Part shown: positions 17,281 through 24,454 of the stretch, piece by piece
Numbering within the stretch: the stretch's first letter is position 1
How the letters are laid out: each line of letters opens with the position of its first letter
DNA from: NIOZ-UU13 sp035528395
GTDB taxonomy: Bacteria; Planctomycetota; Phycisphaerae; Sedimentisphaerales; Anaerobacaceae
Assembly: GCA_035528395.1 (NCBI GenBank)
Contig: DATKYR010000066.1
Coordinates: 1 to 41,477, forward strand
Reading direction: 5' to 3'
Length of the DNA: 41,477 bases
Position numbers and translations under genes: made by a program
The notes under the pieces: model-generated
Told to the model about the DNA's origin: nothing
The model's input: the letters and a program-made list of their open reading frames with translations, nothing else
Databases searched by the model: none

Positions 17281-17336
17281 TCTTGTGTTTGGCGCTAAGT
17301 GGGGGATTGGTCTAAAAAGTGTGAAAGGAGCTTGAA

Positions 17337-17828
17337 ATGAATGGTGGAGACTACAAGACAGAGCACCGTCAGGTGGATTTCGATGCGACAAGTTTTTTGG
17401 GGAAGGTGCTGGAGCAGAGCAGCAAGCAGAAGGAGAAGTACGCCCTCTATAAGCTGCTGAGCGAGCACTCGAATAATGAAGTGGAAATTCACAAGGTCTA
17501 TGCTCAGATACACGCAGAGATTGCGAAGCAGATGCCAGCTATCTTCACGAAGCTATTTGACGAGGTTGACAGGTCCTATTGGATTCGGAGATGGCGCCTC
17601 TGGAAGCTGCCGGAATTGAAAAAGGAGGTTATCCGGGAGACGACGAGAATGACAAACGAGGTGTTGCAGTCGATGTCGCCTCTGGGCAACCAGGTCGTGC
17701 AGGCGTTGTTGCTGAACAGTGCACAGATTTCGAAGATGCTGTCTGGCACAATGATTGACCTGATGCTGGGGGAGAACCCGACCCCGAATCTGGAAGGCAT
17801 CAAGCACTTCCTTGCGGGCGAAATATGA
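17337..17828 (+). CDS. helical protein of unknown function
   Basis: A 163-residue protein with AAAGGAG before ATG 17337. It is predicted nearly all helical, with heptad-like charge patterns (KVLEQSSKQKEKYALYKLL, EIHKVYAQIHAEIAKQ) and an aromatic/basic centre (DRSYWIRRWRLWKL). No signal peptide or membrane segment. Its stop overlaps the start of the next gene (ATGA at 17825-17828), so the two are translated together and probably work as a unit with the ATPase further on. I do not recognise the family. Confidence 0.65.
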   Translation: MNGGDYKTEHRQVDFDATSFLGKVLEQSSKQKEKYALYKLLSEHSNNEVEIHKVYAQIHAEIAKQMPAIFTKLFDEVDRSYWIRRWRLWKLPELKKEVIRETTRMTNEVLQSMSPLGNQVVQALLLNSAQISKMLSGTMIDLMLGENPTPNLEGIKHFLAGEI

Positions 17829-18310
17829 TGAGAAGTTTCGGTATGAGACCGCCGAGATGGCGCTTTACTGGCTATGACGAGCCGGTTGACTGCCCGGAGG
17901 GGTGCGGAAGGACTTGTTCCGACTGCCTTGGATGCGGGCAGTATCAGGTGTGGCGGCAGGGAGATGCCCCCAGGTGCCGGCACGAGTTCAAGGAGCTAAA
18001 GAGTCAGGGCTACTACAAGCCGGGCCAGAAGGGCTGGATGGAGTATCTTAGCAATGCTGATCCGGAAACCTATGAACGGCTCAGAGACGAGGAGGAGAAC
18101 AAGCGGCGTGCGCGTGAATGGCTGGAGGAAGACCAGAAGGAGCAGGAAATCGAGGCGGAACGCTGGCACGAGGAAATGGACAGGCACGCCCAGGAATGCG
18201 AGAAGGAGCAGAAGGAGCTGGATGCGGAGCAGGAGGAGCTGTATGCCGAGGTGGCACAGGCAGGTATGCTAGATGAGTGGGACGAAGATGATGAAGACGA
18301 TGAGGACTGA
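17825..18310 (+). CDS. Cys-rich, acidic coiled-coil protein
   Basis: A 161-residue protein. Residues 22-50 hold a Cys cluster (DCPEGCGRTCSDCLGC, later RCRHEF) that looks like a zinc-binding knuckle. From about residue 85 on it is a long Glu/Arg/Lys coiled coil (EEDQKEQEIEAERW, EQKELDAEQEEL) ending in an extreme acidic tail (DEDDEDDED). Start codon overlaps the preceding stop by four bases, so translational coupling is expected. The next gene may begin inside its last codons. Acidic tails of this type can imitate DNA or bind basic proteins, but there is no direct evidence. Family unknown. Confidence 0.65.
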   Translation: MMRSFGMRPPRWRFTGYDEPVDCPEGCGRTCSDCLGCGQYQVWRQGDAPRCRHEFKELKSQGYYKPGQKGWMEYLSNADPETYERLRDEEENKRRAREWLEEDQKEQEIEAERWHEEMDRHAQECEKEQKELDAEQEELYAEVAQAGMLDEWDEDDEDDED

Positions 18311-19670
18311 TAGGCGGGACGGTCATGGGGTGGATGGCGGGAGGCCTCCAGTCTGGCGCGGGATGCCCGGGGGAGGTCCGAGTGCGATGCAGTTGGCACG
18401 TGCGGCCAAAGAAGCGAAGTGTGACGATGACGTGCAGATAAGGAAGGGAATTGAGGGGGTGTACTACACCGGAAACGAGGTTCTGGCTCAATTCCTGTGG
18501 CGGGAGATTGAGCGCAGGCGAATCGAATTGGAGTTGAGCGGGGACCCGTTCTATCCGCCCGTCGAGGCGGAGCAATCGCGGGGCGAACTGAGACTCGGCA
18601 TAGTCAAGAACGCCGGCTGCGAATTCGGGTTGTGGCTGAGAGAATTGTGCCAGCACGTACTTGTGGTCGGCCGCAGCGGGGCGGGCAAGACAACGCTAAT
18701 CATAAGGCTGCTGATGGAATTGCTCTGGTTGACCGCGAGCGTCGGCCTGGTGGTGAGGATCTTGGTCTTTGACATCAAACGCGATTACGAACACCTGCCT
18801 GGGTTGTTTCCGGAGGTATGGAAGTTCAGGCTGCCCGGAGAGGATTTCCGCTGGAATCCGCTGGAACCGCCGATCAATGACTGGCAACGATGGGCCGGCA
18901 TTCTCGCTTCAAGCCTTGCGAACAGCTGCGGATTCATCGGGGGAATGGCGACGGAGAACCTGATCTACAGGTGCCTTCTGGAACTCTATGCCAAATATGA
19001 CATGGACAAGGGCGTCTATCCGTGCCTGCTTGATCTGCTTGATTATCTGTATTTGCTGAAGGCCACCAAGAAAATCGAGCGGAGTTCAGAGGAGTACAAG
19101 TCGTTTACCCGCATCTTGAGCCGCATTGAGAACTACTGCTACGCATTCGGGGAGATGATCAGTTGCTCCAGGGGATATCCGTTGGCGACTATATTGGGCC
19201 ATCATGTGGTATTTGATATCGCCGAACTCAAATCGGATGCCCAGACGTTTTTTACGGAGACCCTCCTCGTACAGGTACTCTGGCACCGGATTGAGCGAGG
19301 CGAGAGGGGGGGAGACCTTCGAACTCTGGCTGTGTTTGACGAGGGCAAGAGACTCTTCCCGAGATTCAGGGAGGAATCCCAGCACGCGATCTGCAACATG
19401 AGCCATATCGTGGCCATGGCGCGAGAATTCGGACTCGGCCTGATTGTGTCCGACTGCGACCCGCATCTACTGGGCGACAGCATCAAGTCGTCATCTTACA
19501 CAAGAATCTGTTTCGGTCAGACCCATGGGCGGGACATCAAGGACAGTATGGCAATGCTGAATTTGGACTTTGAACAGATGGCCGAGATTCAGAAGCTTGA
19601 GATTGGAGAGGCAATTGTCCGACTCGCGGGAAGGATCAAGAGGCCCTTTGCGATAGAGGTGATGCGATGA
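18273..19670 (+). CDS. HerA/DUF87-type (VirB4/TraG superfamily) P-loop ATPase
   Basis: Up to 465 residues. Walker A is GRSGAGKTT (residues 133-141, Lys139), Walker B is LAVFDEGKRLF (Asp356-Glu357), followed by an arginine/sensor region (MAREFGLGLIVSDCDP) and a C-terminal IGEAIVRLAG strand, the layout of HerA/DUF87 and conjugative coupling ATPases that pump or unwind DNA at hexameric rings. The start is uncertain: ATG 18273 overlaps the previous gene, while ATG 18387 follows GGGGAGGT and is my preferred start (427 residues). The stop overlaps the start of the next gene by four bases. No relaxase, VirB4 or pilus gene accompanies it, so a complete conjugation system is not visible; chromosome-like pumping or a defence/DNA-processing role with the nuclease-like partner are alternatives. 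Confidence 0.85.
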   Translation: MSGTKMMKTMRTDRRDGHGVDGGRPPVWRGMPGGGPSAMQLARAAKEAKCDDDVQIRKGIEGVYYTGNEVLAQFLWREIERRRIELELSGDPFYPPVEAEQSRGELRLGIVKNAGCEFGLWLRELCQHVLVVGRSGAGKTTLIIRLLMELLWLTASVGLVVRILVFDIKRDYEHLPGLFPEVWKFRLPGEDFRWNPLEPPINDWQRWAGILASSLANSCGFIGGMATENLIYRCLLELYAKYDMDKGVYPCLLDLLDYLYLLKATKKIERSSEEYKSFTRILSRIENYCYAFGEMISCSRGYPLATILGHHVVFDIAELKSDAQTFFTETLLVQVLWHRIERGERGGDLRTLAVFDEGKRLFPRFREESQHAICNMSHIVAMAREFGLGLIVSDCDPHLLGDSIKSSSYTRICFGQTHGRDIKDSMAMLNLDFEQMAEIQKLEIGEAIVRLAGRIKRPFAIEVMR

Positions 19671-20539
19671 GACGAAATGACAGCCCAATAGATGAGCGTG
19701 TGGGGGCGGAGGAGTTGACTTGGAAGGCAAGGGCTCCCCTGTATGGCAATACATGCAAGGCTATGCCCCTGTTCGAAAAGCCATCTGGTGCGAGTCGGAG
19801 GGTTGGGGATAAGCCAGACGGCGAGGTGAAGGACAGAGAACATATCAGGGACGTGCCCCAATGCGACAACACACTGAGTGCGACTCGCGGCACTGGTGGA
19901 GATGGCAAGCTGAAGCTTAACAGGCCTGCTGAGGATATGTTGATTTTGGCATACAGGGAGCCACTAACAAAGACTGAATTGCGGGAGAGAATGGGTCCTC
20001 TGCATGGGCATGACGGAAAGAGGCTGAGTGGGCACAAAGGGAAGAAGTACATGGAGGAACTGATTCGGTCGGGATATGCATTGGAGGTCAGAATGCCGGT
20101 GAATCGGCATGGTAGGCCACCGGAGTTTCTGGAGGTTACGCCAAGAGGCAGGGCGTACTTGGAGCGGATAGGTGAAGCCGGGTCCCAGAGGAGTGGTGGC
20201 CGAGGAGGTGTGTTGCATCGCCGGTGTGTGGAGGAGATACGACGACAGTGTGAAGGACGCGGTCATACTGTGCGGATTGAAGCACAGTTGGGTGCGGTCT
20301 ACATGGATGTGCTGGAGGTTTGCAACAACGGGACCCGGGTGGCGTTTCAAGTGGTGATGAGCACGGAGGCGTTTGAGGGAAAGGGTGCCAGAGAGGCACT
20401 GGAGGCTGGGATAGAAGAACTAGTGTTCGTAGTGGGGGATGAAGTGGTGATGGAGCGGCTGAGAAGACGCATAGAGAGTGTGATTAAGGGTGAGTGGCAG
20501 AGCCGAGTGAGGTATGAGTTGGTTAGCGGATATGTTTGA
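19667..20539 (+). CDS. winged-helix protein with a degenerate PD-(D/E)xK-like C-terminal domain
   Basis: A 290-residue protein coupled to the ATPase (ATGA overlap at 19667-19670). Residues 1-80 look unstructured. Residues 85-165 read as a winged helix (EDMLILAYREPLTKTELRER, YMEELIRSGYALEV, VTPRGRAYLERI). Residues 185-290 have the pattern of a restriction-endonuclease fold (GRGHTVRIEAQLG, YMDVLEV, RVAFQVVMS, GIEELVFVVGDE). In active enzymes the core is D-x(n)-E-x-K; here the D is kept but Gln and Met stand where Glu and Lys are expected, so catalysis is doubtful. A DNA-recognition subunit delivering DNA to the HerA-type motor is the most natural reading. I have seen the same domain beside conjugative ATPases, which is recall, not a search. 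Confidence 0.65.
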   Translation: MRRNDSPIDERVGAEELTWKARAPLYGNTCKAMPLFEKPSGASRRVGDKPDGEVKDREHIRDVPQCDNTLSATRGTGGDGKLKLNRPAEDMLILAYREPLTKTELRERMGPLHGHDGKRLSGHKGKKYMEELIRSGYALEVRMPVNRHGRPPEFLEVTPRGRAYLERIGEAGSQRSGGRGGVLHRRCVEEIRRQCEGRGHTVRIEAQLGAVYMDVLEVCNNGTRVAFQVVMSTEAFEGKGAREALEAGIEELVFVVGDEVVMERLRRRIESVIKGEWQSRVRYELVSGYV

Positions 20540-20871
20540 TAGCGGGTCGAAAAAAAGGATGAAATAAAAAGGCCCGGAAACAGAAACAACCCGAAATAAA
20601 TGGTCAACTAAATTATGGCGACAGAGGTTCTTGAGAAATCCGAATATGGGAGCGGTCCTGCAGCGGGTGGAACTGGGCGAAATGCTAACCTGAAAGAATT
20701 ATCGATCGGCGGTCGGTAAATCCAGCAGCAATGCAATGTGTGAAGGTAAACGGTTATTGTAAAGAACAAGAGGAAATAGGCAAGGTGTAGGCAAAAAATC
20801 AGAATGCTTCGTGACTATAGAGCCGAATGTGCAGACGGTGTTTTGTCTGGACAAACGAGGAGGATACAAGA
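20540..20871. other. leader region of nrdJ, possible structured RNA remnant
   Basis: About 330 bases without a gene. The part 20640-20780 is GC-richer and looks RNA-like (AAATCC, then GAGCGGTCCTGC, then GGGCGAAATGCTAACC). It recalls both the core of cobalamin riboswitches and the 5' domain of group II introns, but the full consensus of neither is there. The rest is AT-rich. GAGGAGGAT at 20857-20865 is the nrdJ ribosome binding site. Confidence 0.4.
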
Positions 20872-23097
20872 ATGACAAAGTTCGCGACAATCGCAGGGGA
20901 CGATCCTGGCGTCCGAGTTTCGCCCAACGCCGAAAAAATCCTTGTCGTCCGCTATTATCTTAAGGATACAGACGGCAATGTCATTGAGGACTTTCCGAAG
21001 TTAGCTGGCAGGGTGGCATTTTTTTTGGCTGAGCCGGAACGGTCCTTTGGCGGGCCGGAAATGGTGGAAAAGAACCGTGAGACATTCTACCAGGCGATTG
21101 TTAATCGCAGGGTTCTGCCAAGCTCACCTATTTTGATAAATGCCGGAACCGATAAGCCATACTGTGGGGCATGTTATGTCTTGCCGATAAGGGATAGCCT
21201 GTACAATATCATGACAACCCTGAGAGAGGCAATAATAATTGAGAAAAATGGCGGAGGGGTCGGATTGTCTCTCAGTGATATTCGCGGCAGAGGCTCAGCT
21301 GTTGCTGGAACAGGTGGTGTCGCTTCGGGGCCACTGCCGTTTATTGCCATGTTCAACACTGCATCGCAAGCAATAAAACAGGGTGGAAGGCGCCGCGGCG
21401 CTTTTATGGCGGTGCTTCGTGTCGACCATCCCAACATTATAGAATTCATTGAGGCTAAAACAAATATCGGCACGTTCTCACATTTCAATTTTTCAGTGGC
21501 TATTACAGATGACTTCATAGATGCAATACAAAAGGACGAAACATACGCACTGGTTGATCCGAAGACCGGCCAGGCTGTGCAAACCATGCGTGCCAGAGAT
21601 GTTTTGCGTCGTATTGCCGAGTGTGCACATCAATGTGGCGATCCGGGCGTGGTATTTATCGATGAGATCAACCGGCACAATCCATTGCCAACGCAGATTT
21701 CGGCGACCAATCCTTGCGGAGAGCAGCCTCTTGAACCATACGGTGTCTGCTGCTTGGCGTCGATAAATTTATCTGAACATATTAAAGATAATCAAATCAG
21801 CTGGGACTTACTCAAAGATTCCGCTCGGACCGGCGTTAGAATGCTTGATAACACCATTGATGTCAGTGCCTATCCGCTGCCGCAAAATGAAAAGGCGGCA
21901 AAACGTGGTAGAAAAATCGGACTCGGAGTAATGGGGTGGGCACATACACTGGCGAAGTCAGGAATTCCTTATGATTCGGACCGGGCAATTATAATGGCAG
22001 AAGAAGTAATGTCGTTCATATCAAACCATGCCCTCCAAGCATCACGCGACTTGGCCAAGCAGCGAGGCGCATTTCCTGATTTCGATAAGAGCACATATGC
22101 CAGGCGTGGCGAGCCGCCGGTTCGCAACGCCACACGCACGACAGTAGCACCTACAGGGACAATCGGTATCATAGCCGATACCTCAAGCAGTATCGAACCT
22201 ATCTTTGCCGTCGCCTATACCAGGGAAGCACTCGACGGCAAGGAATTTGCCGTTATTGACCCCGTATTCAAGCAGATAGCCGAGGCCAGGGGCATTTATA
22301 ACGACAAGCTCGCTGAGAAGATTGCCGAAACCGGCAGTGTCCAAGATATTGATGAAGTGCCTGATGACCTAAAGGCGATTTTCAAAACTGCCTATGAAAT
22401 ATCGGCGGAACAACACATCAAGATGCAGGCGGCCATTCAAAAACATTGTGAAAACGGTGTGTCGAAAACAGTAAACGTATCTACATCTACCACGGTTGAG
22501 GAAATAGAACAAATCTTTTTGCTTGCCGCCAAATTGAACTGTAAAGGCACGACCGTATTCAGGCAGGGCTCACGTCCGGCAGTGCTTACCGCAGGCAGAC
22601 AGGACCAGCAGTATCTAAGAATGCGACCGCGGCCCAAAATAACCTTTGGGCAGACCGAAAAATTTAAGACCGGCTGCGGATCAGTTTATGTAACCATTAA
22701 CAAAGATGATAAGGAGCAACTGTTCGAAATCTTCACCTGCCTCGGCAAAGGCGGCGGATGCCCGGCACAGTCCGAAGCGACGGCGAGATTATCATCGTTG
22801 TGTCTTCGCTGCGGTGCAGACCCTGCCGAGATAGCACGTCAACTTCAGCGAATTGCCTGCCCAACCGCATGCAGTGCCAGGGCCGCTGGCTGGCCGGTAG
22901 ACGTCACATCCTGTCCTGACGCGATAGCACGGGTTCTGAAAAGGTTTATTACTGATAACCGGCAAGATAACGACAAAAAGCCTGGACAGGATATTTGCCT
23001 GAAATGTGGCGGAAGGCGTGAGCCGGGCAGATGTGGTGTCTGCCACTCATGTGGTGCCGGAGGATGCGAAGGATATGAAACCATGGAATTATTATAG
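20872..23097 (+). CDS. nrdJ: adenosylcobalamin-dependent ribonucleoside-diphosphate reductase (class II)
   Basis: A 741-residue enzyme that reduces ribonucleotides to deoxyribonucleotides by a thiyl radical made from coenzyme B12, working with or without oxygen. Marks of the family: YCGACYVLP with the first redox Cys, EKNGGGVG, the active-site NPCGEQPL (Asn280, Cys282, Glu284), LDNTIDVSAYPLP, and the phosphate loop APTGTIGIIADTSSSIEP. A TSCPDAI segment and two C-terminal Cys pairs (CLKCGG, CGVCHSC) supply the reducing dithiol or a zinc ribbon. I start at ATG 20872 behind GAGGAGG; an in-frame GTG 45 bases earlier has no such signal. The small gene at 23158 commonly sits beside this gene, so the pair is probably an operon. 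It is complete and looks functional. Confidence 0.96.
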   Translation: MTKFATIAGDDPGVRVSPNAEKILVVRYYLKDTDGNVIEDFPKLAGRVAFFLAEPERSFGGPEMVEKNRETFYQAIVNRRVLPSSPILINAGTDKPYCGACYVLPIRDSLYNIMTTLREAIIIEKNGGGVGLSLSDIRGRGSAVAGTGGVASGPLPFIAMFNTASQAIKQGGRRRGAFMAVLRVDHPNIIEFIEAKTNIGTFSHFNFSVAITDDFIDAIQKDETYALVDPKTGQAVQTMRARDVLRRIAECAHQCGDPGVVFIDEINRHNPLPTQISATNPCGEQPLEPYGVCCLASINLSEHIKDNQISWDLLKDSARTGVRMLDNTIDVSAYPLPQNEKAAKRGRKIGLGVMGWAHTLAKSGIPYDSDRAIIMAEEVMSFISNHALQASRDLAKQRGAFPDFDKSTYARRGEPPVRNATRTTVAPTGTIGIIADTSSSIEPIFAVAYTREALDGKEFAVIDPVFKQIAEARGIYNDKLAEKIAETGSVQDIDEVPDDLKAIFKTAYEISAEQHIKMQAAIQKHCENGVSKTVNVSTSTTVEEIEQIFLLAAKLNCKGTTVFRQGSRPAVLTAGRQDQQYLRMRPRPKITFGQTEKFKTGCGSVYVTINKDDKEQLFEIFTCLGKGGGCPAQSEATARLSSLCLRCGADPAEIARQLQRIACPTACSARAAGWPVDVTSCPDAIARVLKRFITDNRQDNDKKPGQDICLKCGGRREPGRCGVCHSCGAGGCEGYETMELL

Positions 23098-23157
23098 ATG
23101 TTACTGTTTTTACGCAAAACCAAAAAGTAATGAAACTATTAATTGGAGGACATCGCA

Positions 23158-23400
23158 ATGAGTAAACCGGAAAAAAGATTCAAGTGTGGGCCGGTCTCAG
23201 CAAGCATTTGGGCTAAAGCTAAGACAGTGGAAGGCGAAATGGTAAAGTTTTATTCTGTAAGCATTGACAAGGCTTACAAAGATGGTGATGAATGGAAGCA
23301 TACGAAGTCTTTTGCGACGGAAGACCTGCCCAAAGTGGCCTTGGTGGCAAATGAGGCCTACAAATATTTAAGATTCCGTTCGATGGATGAAGAGAGCTGA
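23158..23400 (+). CDS. small conserved protein found next to class II ribonucleotide reductase
   Basis: An 80-residue beta-rich protein: FKCGPVSASIWAKA, FYSVSIDKAYKDGDEWKHT, FATEDLPKVALVANEAYKYL. The pattern (R/K-x-G-x-V-x-A-x-I-W, then SV-x-x-x-AYKD and a final amphipathic helix) is that of a widespread small family with PC4/ssDNA-binding-like strand order which I know from genomes with nrdJ; that link is recall. TTGGAGGA precedes ATG 23158, 60 bases after nrdJ. A role in nucleic-acid or nucleotide metabolism is likely but undefined. Confidence 0.7.
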   Translation: MSKPEKRFKCGPVSASIWAKAKTVEGEMVKFYSVSIDKAYKDGDEWKHTKSFATEDLPKVALVANEAYKYLRFRSMDEES

Positions 23401-23459
23401 ATGTAAACGTTGGCAGTCCCCTCGATTCCCTAAAGAAATGAGATTTGGAGTTAAGACGA

Positions 23460-23594
23460 ATGTCTGATTTGAGGACATACACCACGGCAGAGATAGCTGG
23501 GATGTTTGGATTGAAGAAATCCTACCTCAGAAAGCTACGACAGTTGAAGAGGGGCCCGAAGTACTCCAAGGTCGGCCGGATGGCCCTTTACTGA
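23460..23594 (+). pseudogene. truncated MerR/excisionase-like HTH protein
   Basis: ATG 23460 follows GGAG at 9 bases and gives 44 residues: LRTYTTAEIAGMFGLKKSYLRKLRQL, then GPKYSKVGRMALY and a stop. This is the start of a helix-turn-helix of the excisionase/MerR type, where the wing motif K-x-G-R-x-x-x-Y should be followed by a last helix ending EAWL. That helix is missing, so the gene is either cut short or a minimal version. A complete HTH of the same class follows 16 bases later on the same strand. Confidence 0.55.
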
Positions 23595-23610
23595 AGCTAA
23601 AAGGTGCGTA

Positions 23611-23820
23611 ATGGAGAAGCTGTTGACAATTGATGAGATTAGCAAGATACTTCAGGTGTCAAAGGCAACCGTATATCGTTGGGTGCACTACGATTTTGTC
23701 CCGCACATAAAGATTGGCGGTGCTGTGAGGTTTGACGAAAAGGCAGTTCGGAAATGGCTCAGGATGAGAGAGAAACCGGGCAGGAGTTGTTTGGATATCG
23801 ACACATTATCGTGGGAGTAA
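23611..23820 (+). CDS. excisionase-family HTH DNA-binding protein
   Basis: A 69-residue protein of the excisionase/MerR-like class: LLTIDEISKILQVSKATVYRWV is the recognition helix-turn-helix, FVPHIKIGGAVRFDEKAVRKWL the wing and closing helix. Such proteins bend DNA at attachment sites and bias integrases to excision, or act as small regulators. It is the last gene before the direct repeats and the tRNA/tmRNA 3' end at 24284-24312, which fits an excisionase beside an att site. Its stop codon lies inside the first direct-repeat copy. Start ATG 23611 with a weak AAAGG upstream. Confidence 0.8.
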   Translation: MEKLLTIDEISKILQVSKATVYRWVHYDFVPHIKIGGAVRFDEKAVRKWLRMREKPGRSCLDIDTLSWE

Positions 23821-23850
23821 TACGGGGGTATTTTAGGTGATAAATTCTGA
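23812..23850 (+). repeat. 39-bp direct repeat, copy 1 (att arm-type site candidate)
   Basis: Starts TGGGAGTAATACGGG and ends TAAATTCTGA. The second copy lies at 24143-24180 with CGGGAGTAATACGGG and CAAATTCTGA; about 33 of 39 positions agree. Both copies lie between the excisionase-like gene and the attachment-site candidate. Confidence 0.65.
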
Positions 23851-24142
23851 AATCTCCAGATCTCGCATAGCGCATAGGGTTCGCTGGTTAATTCCGTATA
23901 TTATCGCCTCTCTTGTTCTCAGGACGCCTCCGTGTCTCTGGAATATCGCTTTGGCCTTTTTAAAATGTTCTCGATTCTGGTTCACTATACTTGCGTTGGA
24001 TAAAAATACCAGCATTTGTTAATATACGCTGGTAATTCTATCCAATCACCTTAAGATGCCAACTCATTATTTCGTCATTGACGGAGAAGAGAGGTACTAC
24101 TCTGGGAGTGCCAGATTGAAAGCTGAAGTGGGTGACATTTCA

Positions 24143-24210
24143 CGGGAGTAATACGGGAGTATTTTAAAGCCAAATTCTGATAAATTCTGATAAAACCTGA
24201 TAAATTCTGA
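24143..24210 (+). repeat. direct repeat copy 2 plus four tandem 10-bp units
   Basis: Positions 24143-24180 repeat 23812-23850. The end then multiplies into a 10-base tandem array: CAAATTCTGA, TAAATTCTGA, TAAAACCTGA, TAAATTCTGA at 24171, 24181, 24191 and 24201. Phased short repeats near an att core are typical of integrase arm or excisionase binding sites. Confidence 0.65.
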
Positions 24211-24283
24211 GACTATTTAAGTCGTTGTATGAAAAGCACTTAAATTATAAGCTTTGGTCTTACAAGGAGTTACAAAAAAGGCC

Positions 24284-24312
24284 TGACGGGGGTTCGAATC
24301 CCCCCGCCTCCA
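24284..24312 (+). other. 3' end of a tRNA/tmRNA gene, candidate attachment site (attR)
   Basis: GGGGG (24288-24292), TTCGAAT loop, CCCCC (24300-24304), then CGCCTCC as 3' acceptor strand and A as discriminator: perfect T-arm and acceptor geometry of a tRNA-Ser or tmRNA gene. The bases before it cannot form the rest of a tRNA or of a tmRNA, so only the terminal 29 bases are present. This is what remains of the target gene at the distal end of an integrated element. The element would lie to the left (lower coordinates); the complete gene is not in the window. Confidence 0.7.
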
Positions 24313-24314
24313 GT

Positions 24315-24342
24315 CTTCGTTCGCCGCTATAGGCGGACGAAG
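24315..24342 (+). repeat. 11-bp GC-rich hairpin after the att site
   Basis: CTTCGTTCGCC (24315-24325) pairs with GGCGGACGAAG (24332-24342), with one U-G pair and a six-base loop. Palindromes built on GGCGGACGAAG are dispersed repeats in many candidate-phylum and planctomycete assemblies as I recall. It may act as the terminator of the original tRNA/tmRNA gene. The GGCGGACG core recurs in the array at 40096. Confidence 0.6.
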
Positions 24343-24454
24343 CGTGCCTCGGCGTAGCAGTTTTAATTGCGAAGCCAGGCTTTTCTGCTATTTCTGACTG
24401 CGGCGAACTACGCCTGGGCAGGCCATTATTTACAAAAGTGTATCACAGTAAGTA

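Noticed and set aside
18070..18656. Long minus-strand ORFs opposite the acidic protein and ATPase
   Set aside because: They mirror GC-rich codon use of the plus-strand genes, which have ribosome binding sites, coupling overlaps and recognisable motifs.
18273..20539. Complete conjugative transfer module
   Set aside because: Only the HerA/VirD4-like ATPase is recognisable; no relaxase, VirB4, VirB6 or pilin gene lies in the window.
23950..24312. Complete tmRNA gene ending at 24312
   Set aside because: No complementary 5' acceptor strand, no tag reading frame with a typical ending, and repeats occupy the space; only the 3' end is present.
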